A DNA stretch of 64,000 nt from Eutrigla gurnardus (Eukaryota; Chordata; Actinopteri; Perciformes; Triglidae): the NCBI GenBank assembly GCA_963514095.1, contig OY741270.1:24541124-24605123 (forward strand), given 5' to 3'. The position numbers and the translations under genes were made by a program. This document shows positions 58,901 to 64,000 of this stretch, piece after piece. Within the stretch, counting starts at the first letter, position 1; each line of letters begins with the position of its first letter. Under the pieces are notes generated by a model. That model was not told the DNA's origin. It saw nothing but the letters and a program-made list of their open reading frames with translations, and searched no databases.

Positions 58901-61900
58901 TACTATAGCATGTCGAAAAAAAAGTGAAAAATCGACAAAATTCATAAAATGTTGTAAAAATGATGTAAAAGTCCTGACATATGCTTCTATATCGCGTGTC
59001 AATCAAAATCTGAGTGTAGTGAGTGCAAAATAGTTATAAAAAGGCTTAGTCATATTCCCCCCCACCCCCCAAAAAAAAGTCTATAGCACGTCGAAAATTC
59101 ACGAAAAAGTCAGTCAGCATATATTCATAAAAAAATATTTAAAATAGTTAAAAAGGCATAAAAATCGCTCATCTCGCTTGACGCGCCTAGTCTCAGTGTA
59201 GTGAGTCCAAAACAGCCATAAAAAGCCATGGTCAACTTTTTCAGGGAAAAAAAAAAGTCATACTATAGCATGTCGAAAAAAAAGTGAAAAATCGACAAAA
59301 TTCATAAAATGTTGTAAAAATGATGTAAAAGTCCTGACATATGCTTCTATATCGCGTGTCAATCAAAATCTGAGTGTAGTGAGTGCAAAATAGTTATAAA
59401 AAGGCTTAGTCATATTCCCCCCCACCCCCCAAAAAAAAGTCTATAGCACGTCGAAAATTCACGAAAAAGTCAGTCAGCATATATTCATAAAAAAATATTT
59501 AAAATTGTTAAAAAGGCATAAAAATCGCTCATCTCGCTTGACGCGCCTAGTCTCAGTGTAGTGAGTCCAAAACAGCCATAAAAAGCCATGATCAATTTTT
59601 TCAGGGAAAAAAAAAGTCATACTATAGCATGTCGAAAAAAAAGTGAAAAATCGACAAAATTCATAAAATGTTGTAAAAATGATGTAAAAGTCCTAACATA
59701 TGCTTCTATATCGCGTGTCAATCAAAATCTGAGTGTAGTGAGTGCAAAATAGTTATAAAAAGGCTTAGTCATATTCCCCCCCACCCCCCAAAAAAAAGTC
59801 TATAGCACGTCGAAAATTCACGAAAAAGTCAGTCAGCATATATTCATAAAAAAATATTTAAAATTGTTAAAAAGGCATAAAAATCGCTCATCTCGCTTGA
59901 CGCGCCTAGTCTCAGTGTAGTGAGTCCAAAACAGCCATAAAAAGCCATGGTCAACTTTTTCAGGGAAAAAAAAAGTCATACTATAGCATGTCGAAAAAAA
60001 AGTGAAAAATCAACAAAATTCATAAAATGTTGTAAAAATGATGTAAAAGTCCTAACATATGCTTCTATATCGCGTGTCAATCAAAATCTGAGTGTAGTGA
60101 GTGCAAAATAGTTATAAAAAGGCTTAGTCATATTCCCCCCCACCCCCCAAAAAAAAGTCTATAGCACGTCGAAAATTCACGAAAAAGTCAGTCAGGATAT
60201 ATTCATAAAAAAATATTTAAAATAGTTAAAAAGGCATAAAAATCGCTCATCTCGCTTGACGCGCCTAGTCTCAGTGTAGTGAGTCCAAAACAGCCATAAA
60301 AAGCCATGGTCAACTTTTTCAGGGAAAAAAAAAGTCATACTATAGCATGTCGAAAAAAAAGTGAAAAATCGACAAAATTCATAAAATGTTGTAAAAATGA
60401 TGTAAAAGTCCTAACATATGCTTCTATATCGCGTGTCAATCAAAATCTGAGTGTAGTGAGTGCAAAATAGTTATAAAAAGGCTTAGTCATATTCCCCCCC
60501 ACCCCCCCAAAATTAAGTCTATAGCACGTCGAAAATTCACGAAAAAGTCAGTCAGCATATATTCATAAAAAAATATTTAAAATTGTTAAAAAGGCATTAA
60601 AATCGCTCATCTCGCTTGACGCGCCTAGTCTCAGTGTAGTGAGTCCAAAACAGCCATAAAAAGCCATGGTCAACTTTTTCAGGGAAAAAAAAAGTCATAC
60701 TATAGCATGTCGAAAAAAAAGTGAAAAATCGACAAAATTCATAAAATGTTGTAAAAATGATGTAAAAGTCCTAACATATGCTTCTATATCGCGTGTCAAT
60801 CAAAATCTGAGTGTAGTGAGTGCAAAATAGTTATAAAAAGGCTTAGTCATATTCCCCCCCACCCCCCAAAAAAAAGTCTATAGCACGTCGAAAATTCACG
60901 AAAAAGTCAGTCAGGATATATTCATAAAAAAATATTTAAAATAGTTAAAAAGGCATAAAAATCGCTCATCTCGCTTGACGCGCCTAGTCTCAGTGTAGTG
61001 AGTCCAAAACAGCCATAAAAAGCCATGGTCAACTTTTTCAGGGAAAAAAAAAGTCATACTATAGCATGTCGAAAAAAAAGTGAAAAATCGACAAAATTCA
61101 TAAAATGTTGTAAAAATTATGTAAAAGTCCTAACATATGCTTCTATATCGCGTGTCAATCAAAATCTGAGTGTAGTGAGTGCAAAATAGTTATAAAAAGG
61201 CTTATTCATGGCAGGCAGGTGGTTGACTGGTTAGAGTGCATGCCATTTACCCATGTCTGCATATATGCAGCAGCCTCAGGTTCGAATCCCGGCTGGAGAT
61301 CCTTTGATACATGTCACATCCCACTCTCTCTCCCATGTGAAAAGTGCGGAGTTCAACAGCACCACCACGTCACGTCGTAACGGCATTCAGGCAGCTGCGA
61401 TGACAACTGTCACATATCTGGGTTCATTAACAGACTGTACTGTCCGTACGTAAACGTCACTCATGTGAGCCCGCTTTTAGTGTATGCTCGACACAGAGAC
61501 AGCAGGCTACTAGTTTGTAAGCTACCTGGCTCTAGCAGTTCGCGTTAGCGGCTTATAGTCACTCACGTTATGTTAACGTTAGTAAGCTGGTCAAAATTGA
61601 TCATGGATACATTTGTTTTTAAACGTCGTCGGACGGAACAACAGATGGCGGTGGCAGGCGTGTTGGATAAAACTACGGACGCACCGTTGACACCTGCAGG
61701 GGAAGATGACCACTCGGGTCCCGGCTGTTAACGTAACCGTAGTTGAACCAGAAAAAATACTCTGGCGCCGCCACTGAACAGGACGGTGTTGTTACGAACC
61801 AGAGTGTGTTCCTCCACGGTGCCGAGCTGTGAAGATTCTTCTACAAAGCCTGTGTCTTCTCTCCTGGAGGAACGACGGTACAATGGGGAGAAAAAGTCAC

Positions 61901-63026
61901 ATTTAAAAAATAAAAAGTCATAAAAGTCTATTTTACAAAATTCATAAAATGTTGGAAAAATCAAAACTCATAAAAAGCAAAAGTCACATTTTAAAAAAAA
62001 AGTCAGAAAAGTCGAGGTCGAGATTTTACAAAAAAGTCGACAAAATTCATAAAATGTTGGAAAAATCAAAACTCATAAAAAGCAAAAGTCACATTTAAAA
62101 CAAAAAGTCATAAAAGTCGAGGTCGAGATTTTACAAAAAAGTCGACAAAATTATATTATATTGGAAAAATAAAAAAATCATAAAATAAAAAAATACAATA
62201 TATATGACTTTTTAAGTATAAGTCAGTCCACAAATTTCATAAAATGTCATAAAAAGTCATAAAAGCACATTGTATAGTACGCACAGCAAATTCTCATACA
62301 AAGCCAAAGTTACATTTTTAAAGAAAAAAAAGTATAACTTTGTTTAAAAAGTCATAATATAGCATGTCGACCTTTTTCGTCATTCTACCAACTCTATCAT
62401 ACAACTTTTTATGATTTTTCCCGACATACTACACTGTGATATTTGCATGCCGCACCATGCTTCGTAGAGTGTGGAACCTGTACCTGCTGTCCTTATCGGA
62501 CTGCTGCTCTTCTTTAATGAACTGCTCCATCTCCTGTTGCTGATTTCTCAGCTCCAACAGCTCCAGCTGCAACACAGCAGGGAAGTGTTCTCATCCCTAA
62601 TGCATTCATTCATCCCGTTTAGGACCTACATTAGGATGTATGGCTGTATAGTGATGCGTGTGTTGGTACCGTGGTGAGGCGCTCCAGTGCAGAGAAGCGT
62701 TCCTCCCAGGTGGCCGTGGACTTCTCGAAGGCCTCGTGTCTCTTCAGGAGCTTCTCCACCTCGTCCACCGTGTGACCCAGGTCTCTGCTGGACACGTAGG
62801 GCTCCTGGGCGATCAGCCAGGCCTCCGCCACCGAGGCGTCCCGCGCAAACTGGCACACCTCCAGCACTAGGGGTAACCATGGCAACCAGGAGACTTTTTA
62901 CAGTGTCGTTACACAGTAATGCATATTAATGCTGCATGTTAGGTGGACTTAGGAGGAGGAAGGTTGTGAGAAAAACATTTTTAAATGGATGACGTTTATT
63001 TTACAGACATTTGGAGTAAAGTATGG

Positions 63027-63076
<50 letters not shown>

Positions 63077-63721
63077 TAGTGTGTATATATAGTGATATTG
63101 AGAGTAGTTGAATGGAACGATGCATGTACAGGATTAGTTTTACTCACAGAGTCGGAGCCAGTCCCATCTGTCGTCCCACTTGAACATCATCTCCTTCCTC
63201 TTCTCCGTCAGCTGCACCAGCTTGTCTTTGATCTGAAGCAGTCACACAGTTTGCAGTTACACATCAGCATTATTGAACATCTCAGCCCGAGCCGGTTATT
63301 ATCCTCTCACAAAGAGCATTGTGGGTAATTAACCCACGGTAAATTCAGGCCGGGGTCAACTGCTTATTTAAATTCTTTTGGCTGCTTTTCCATTCCTTTA
63401 ATTAATGTTTGCTTTATGGTCTCCCTGATGACAGAAAGATGAGTGGATCTTTCTTTTTTTTCTTTTTTTCCTGGCAAACCAATTGGTTCCATTGTGCCAG
63501 ACAAGAACAATCGCTCCCAGAAAAGTAATTAAATGTAATGAAGGCAGCGATGTGAGGCCCAGCTGAGGATGAGAAGTCTGACCTCAGCAGAGTCTCGGTG
63601 CTGGCGGGTCAGCAGGGCCGAGCCGAGGTCCATGCACTCCGTGAACGTTGCTCCCCGGGCTTCCACCTCCGAGCGGATCCCCTGGTGGTACTTCTGCAGG
63701 AGCTCCACGGACGAGACGTCC
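51795..63721 (-). CDS. sptb: Conventional beta-spectrin, 3' part (last repeats, linker, PH domain, tail)
   Basis: Beta-spectrin pairs with alpha-spectrin to form the membrane skeleton. Read on the minus strand, exons 63583-63721, 63148-63232, 62670-62866, 62484-62566, 61800-61863, 53162-53409, 52511-52684, 52303-52345 and 51795-51995 join in one frame. They encode the last spectrin repeats (DVSSVELLQKYHQGI, LTEKRKEM, LLLEVCQFARDASVAEAWL, LLKRHEAFEKSTATWEERF), then LELLELRNQQQEMEQF and an acidic linker. A PH domain (RKHDVEG, KKASNRSWNSLYCVL, NYKKKKHVCKLR, GSEYLFQCKDEEELQRW) and a basic tail KKDKEKKFGRFAKKK follow. LLEVCQF and AWLIAQEPY fit beta-I spectrin (sptb) better than beta-II, but the paralogue is my judgement from memory. 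The actin-binding domain and most repeats lie outside the window. One intron holds an 8.3-kb hAT element. Confidence 0.85.
52303..52345 (-). CDS. sptb: Beta-spectrin PH-domain exon (43 nt)
   Basis: It completes an Arg codon and encodes LGDGSEYLFQCKDE, the beta5-beta6 region of the PH domain, between CCTCTCGCAG and GTGAGT. The micro-exon size and phase are consistent with its neighbours. Confidence 0.88.
52511..52684 (-). CDS. sptb: Beta-spectrin PH-domain exon
   Basis: The 174-nt exon follows CCTTCCTGTCAG and encodes SWNSLYCVLKPGQLSAYKDA, KSCGHGATFHGEDPLTLRDA and GWEILTNYKKKKHVCKL. SWNSLYCVL and the basic KKKK loop before beta5 are hallmarks of spectrin PH domains, which bind inositol phospholipids. 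Confidence 0.92.
52931..52994. repeat. (GT)n microsatellite
   Basis: About 32 GT units in the intron between two PH-domain exons, followed by a TA-rich stretch at 53030-53095 (ATAATATA/TATTATAT words). Confidence 0.95.
53162..53409 (-). CDS. sptb: Beta-spectrin linker exon and start of PH domain
   Basis: The 248-nt exon starts after CACTCTTCCAG and ends AACAG before GTAGAT. It encodes a variable acidic linker (SGSGAVEPSSGLLEETAGDS through PLVSEMKESGSLEPEA), MPMETLRAQTVLQEGML and GRKHDVEGSGKKASNR, the first strand of the PH domain. It begins in phase 0. Confidence 0.88.
53506..53513. repeat. hAT target site duplication, left copy (AACAGGAC)
   Basis: AACAGGAC directly precedes the left terminus CAGTGGCGGCGCCAG. 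The identical octamer directly follows the right terminus at 61777-61784. Eight-bp duplications are diagnostic of the hAT superfamily. Confidence 0.92.
53631..53705 (+). repeat. 75-bp direct repeat, left copy (brackets the satellite array)
   Basis: The segment GAAAAGTGCGGAGTTCAACA through TGACAACTGTCAC is repeated at 61339-61413 with one substitution (CAGCAGCACC versus CAGCACCACC). It belongs to the hAT interior. Duplication of this piece on both sides of the array shows how the array became lodged in the element. Confidence 0.93.
54203..54651 (+). mobile_element. Nested SINE-in-SINE insertion, copy 1
   Basis: The outer SINE begins GGCAGGCAGGTGGTTGAGTG (tRNA-like head), has box B GGTTCGAATCC at 54528-54538 and ends in an A run at 54641-54651. 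Its body (GGAGATCCTTTGATACATGT, CTCTCTCCCATGTTTCC) matches a tRNA-derived SINE I recall from percomorph fishes. A second SINE splits it at 54264-54510, bounded by the 9-bp duplication TATATGCAG. The outer SINE inserted into the satellite at GGCTTATTCAT. Confidence 0.8.
54264..54510 (+). mobile_element. Inner tRNA-derived SINE, copy 1
   Basis: Box A TAGCTCAGGAGG at 54271-54282 and box B GGTTCGATCCC at 54315-54325 are spaced as in RNA polymerase III promoters. The 3' part ends in AAAGCGCTTTGGAGAAAAGC and GCTATATAAATG, a tail shared by many fish SINEs and their partner LINEs. TATATGCAG flanks it on both sides. The tRNA-like fold is not followed by a CCA or terminator, so this is a SINE and not a tRNA gene. 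Confidence 0.8.
57167..57615 (+). mobile_element. Nested SINE-in-SINE insertion, copy 2
   Basis: This is a near-identical copy of 54203-54651, exactly 2964 bp downstream (for example GGCAACCGG here and GGCAACTGG there). The same satellite junction (AGTCATAAAAAGGCTTATTC) precedes both. They are therefore one insertion duplicated with its satellite flanks, not two independent integrations. The inner SINE is at 57228-57474. Confidence 0.85.
57228..57474 (+). mobile_element. Inner tRNA-derived SINE, copy 2
   Basis: It has the same structure, boxes and TATATGCAG flanks as the copy at 54264, offset by exactly 2964 bp. Near identity shows that the block duplication is young. Confidence 0.8.
61210..61338 (+). 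mobile_element. Outer SINE, third copy with empty inner site, 3'-truncated
   Basis: The same outer SINE head (GGCAGGCAGGTGGTTGACTG) continues straight through GCATATATGCAGCAGCCTCA with no inner SINE, so it preserves the pre-insertion site. Several substitutions (TTGACTGG, AATCCCGG, ATCCCACTC) make it more diverged than the other two copies. It is cut off after CTCTCTCCCATGT, where the 75-bp repeat begins. Confidence 0.85.
61339..61413 (+). repeat. 75-bp direct repeat, right copy
   Basis: Second copy of the segment at 53631-53705, with one mismatch. It marks the right border of the satellite-plus-SINE insertion, after which ordinary hAT interior resumes (ATATCTGGGTTCATT). Confidence 0.93.
61603..61731 (+). 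pseudogene. Possible N-terminal remnant of a hAT transposase
   Basis: A 42-codon frame starts ATGGATACATTTGTTTTTAA and reads MDTFVFKRRRTEQQMAVAGV, then LDKTTDAPLTPAGEDD and a TAA. The start M-D-x-F-x-x-K/R-R-R resembles the beginning of zinc-finger (MYM-type) hAT transposases. The frame ends 45 bp before the right terminus, so everything after the first 42 codons was lost. The identification rests on position in a hAT element plus a short motif. Confidence 0.4.
61777..61784. repeat. hAT target site duplication, right copy (AACAGGAC)
   Basis: Identical to 53506-53513. Perfect retention suggests either a young insertion or little divergence since. Confidence 0.92.
61800..61863 (-). CDS. sptb: Beta-spectrin linker exon next to the hAT insertion
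   Basis: Following TCGTTCCTCCAG the exon completes an Arg codon and encodes REDTGFVEESSQLGTVEEHT and Leu. A donor at CTG then GTTCGT gives phase 0, exactly what the next exon (53409) needs. Joining 62484-62566 directly to 53162-53409 would shift the frame and stop within about 25 codons, so an exon of this phase is required. The donor is weak, and another GT (GTAACA) four bases on would break the frame. Confidence 0.6.
61864..62483 (-). repeat. Spectrin intron filled with satellite-related A-rich repeats
   Basis: The intron has two tandem blocks of about 110-115 bp (AAAGTCACATTT through ATTCATAAAATGTTGGAAAA, ATCAAAACTCATAAAAAGCA; starts near 61982 and 62086). A more diverged stretch to 62370 ends in AGTCATAATATAGCATGTCG. 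GACAAAATTCATAAAATGTT and ATATAGCATGTCGA also occur in the 359-bp satellite. This copy lies outside the hAT target duplication, so it did not arrive with the element. Confidence 0.7.
62484..62566 (-). CDS. sptb: Beta-spectrin exon after the last spectrin repeat
   Basis: The 83-nt exon follows GTGTTGCAG and encodes LELLELRNQQQEMEQFIKEE, QQSDKDS and AG in phase 2. It matches LELLEVRRQQEEEE-type sequence after the last repeat of conventional beta-spectrins. Donor GCAG then GTACAG. Reading past the donor gives 18 more residues before a TAG. Confidence 0.88.
62670..62866 (-). CDS. sptb: Beta-spectrin exon: final partial spectrin repeat
   Basis: The 197-nt exon follows TTACCCCTAG and completes a Leu codon. 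It encodes LEVCQFARDASVAEAWLIAQ, EPYVSSRDLGHTVDEVEKLL and KRHEAFEKSTATWEERFSAL through ERLTT in phase 0. The partial last repeat takes part in dimer/tetramer contacts with alpha-spectrin at the self-association end. Confidence 0.93.
63030..63075. repeat. (TA)n microsatellite
   Basis: About 22 TA units in the intron between two spectrin-repeat exons, followed by TAGTATAGTG. Pure TA runs can extrude cruciforms and are replication-fragile. Confidence 0.95.
63148..63232 (-). CDS. sptb: Beta-spectrin repeat exon
   Basis: The 85-nt exon follows GACTGCTTCAG and encodes IKDKLVQLTEKRKEMMFKWD and DRWDWLRL plus one base. The pattern IxxKLxQLxxKRKEMxxKWxxRWxWL is that of the penultimate repeat of conventional beta-spectrins. 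Donor CTCT then GTGAGT. Confidence 0.92.
63583..63721 (-). CDS. sptb: Beta-spectrin repeat exon (first one in the window on this strand)
   Basis: The 139-nt exon follows GGCGTTTAG and completes a codon. It encodes DVSSVELLQKYHQGIRSEVE, ARGATFTECMDLGSALLTRQ and HRDSAE in phase 0. DVSSVELLxxYHQGI is a strongly conserved stretch of repeat 16 in conventional beta-spectrins. Upstream exons of the gene lie beyond the right edge. Confidence 0.93.
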
Positions 63722-64000
63722 CTAAACGCCGAGGAGGGAAGAGATCAGCTTATCTCCATCTGTTGGTAGGAGCTGGAACTGCACCACTAACCACCAGCTT
63801 CTGGCAAGTTTACGAGGGTTTTTATCTCGTACAAAACATCAATCCTACAAATAAGATAAATAGTCTCATAAAGAGAGAAGTGTTAAGATAATATTGGTGA
63901 TGTGAGCCAATAAACAAGTTAATTTCCTCCTTGACTTTGAAATCTGGGACGTAAAAATCAGGTCCAAAAGAGATCAATGTGAGTAAAACTCAAAGGGCGA
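63722..64000 (-). other. Spectrin intron running off the window
   Basis: Unique sequence with no exon. The gene continues past position 64000. Confidence 0.6.

Larger units (their letters stand above)
53706..61209. repeat. Satellite array: about 18 units of 359 bp, each a dimer of about 180-bp monomers
   Basis: Successive units begin TATAGCACGTCG at 55041, 55400, 55759, 56118, 56477 and 56836, and later at 58005, 58364, 58723, 59082, 59442, 59801, 60160, 60520 and 60879. Spacing is 359 or 360 bp. Within each unit two diverged halves share AGTGTAGTGAGT(C/G)C, ATAAAAAG, and TATAGCA(T/C)GTCG, spaced 177 and 182 bp, so the unit is a dimer. One half carries CGCTTGACGCGCC and AGGG; the other has a C-rich spot (CCCCCCCACCCCCC) followed by A8. 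Unit variants alternate (GATCAATTTT or GGTCAACTTT; CAGCATAT or CAGGATAT; TTGTT or TAGTT). SINE insertions at 54203 and 57167 interrupt the array. Confidence 0.95.
53514..61776 (+). mobile_element. Non-autonomous hAT element carrying a 7.5-kb satellite array
   Basis: The termini are 15-bp perfect inverted repeats (CAGTGGCGGCGCCAG at 53514; CTGGCGCCGCCACTG ending at 61776) inside an 8-bp duplication. The left interior has GGGCTATAGCCCC. The right interior has an open frame at 61603-61731 that may be a remnant of the transposase start. Between them lies a satellite array with three SINE copies, flanked by a 75-bp direct repeat. Subtracting the array and one 75-bp copy leaves about 555 bp, so the founder was a MITE-sized deletion derivative made of the 5' UTR, the first 42 codons and the 3' end. 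Array and element cannot move without a transposase supplied in trans. Confidence 0.88.
53410..61799 (-). other. Spectrin intron inflated by a hAT/satellite insertion
   Basis: The intron is 8390 bp. Removing the hAT element (8263 bp) and one 8-bp target duplication leaves about 119 bp of ancestral intron. The insertion point is 15 nt downstream of the proposed donor (CTCTG then GTTCGT) on the coding strand. Confidence 0.65.

Noticed and set aside
63030..63075. Possible replication origin or matrix attachment at the TA repeat
   Set aside because: A bare TA microsatellite gives no evidence for either function.

Overview
The window is eukaryotic nuclear DNA from a ray-finned fish. The evidence is split genes with GT-AG introns, ephrin, SNAP-25-family and beta-spectrin exons of vertebrate type, very dense CA/GT microsatellites, and several repeat families known from teleost genomes. 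Exons make up only a few percent of it. No bacterial or viral gene was seen.

Layout. (1) 1-26887 holds no exon I can support. It is probably the long first intron of an ephrin-A gene, with the signal-peptide exon upstream of the window. It carries microsatellites, a polypyrimidine tract, a Tc1-like relic, a TTAA-flanked MITE, a seven-copy 42-bp minisatellite and non-repetitive A+T-rich blocks that could be conserved non-coding elements. (2) 26888-32288 (+) encodes the receptor-binding domain, linker and GPI-signal exons of an ephrin-A, closest to ephrin-A2. A possible poly(A) signal lies at 34373. (3) 37560-48437 (+) is a complete SNAP-23-type Qbc-SNARE gene: a G+C-rich promoter region, seven coding exons giving 215 residues, and an AATAAA signal. 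(4) 51795-63721 (-) is the 3' part of a conventional beta-spectrin gene, most like beta-I spectrin (sptb). It encodes the last spectrin repeats, the variable linker, a PH domain and a basic C-terminal tail. It converges tail to tail with the SNAP gene.

The most unusual structure is inside one spectrin intron. A hAT-type element at 53514-61776 has 15-bp terminal inverted repeats and an 8-bp target duplication (AACAGGAC). It sits 15 nt past a splice donor. The element looks like a MITE of about 555 bp that gained a 7.5-kb satellite array, bracketed by a 75-bp direct duplication. The array has about 18 units of 359 bp, and each unit is a dimer of two diverged monomers of about 180 bp. Three copies of a tRNA-derived SINE interrupt it. 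Two of these carry a second SINE with its own 9-bp target duplication, and the third preserves the empty site. Without the element the intron would be about 119 bp; it is now 8390 bp. Satellite-like sequence also lies outside the element in the adjacent intron.

The three genes are not a functional unit. They are neighbours acting in cell-contact signalling, membrane fusion and the membrane skeleton. A recurring local theme is dinucleotide repeats against splice sites: GT after ephrin exon 2, CA after SNAP coding exon 1, and a TG tract in place of a normal polypyrimidine tract before SNAP coding exon 4.
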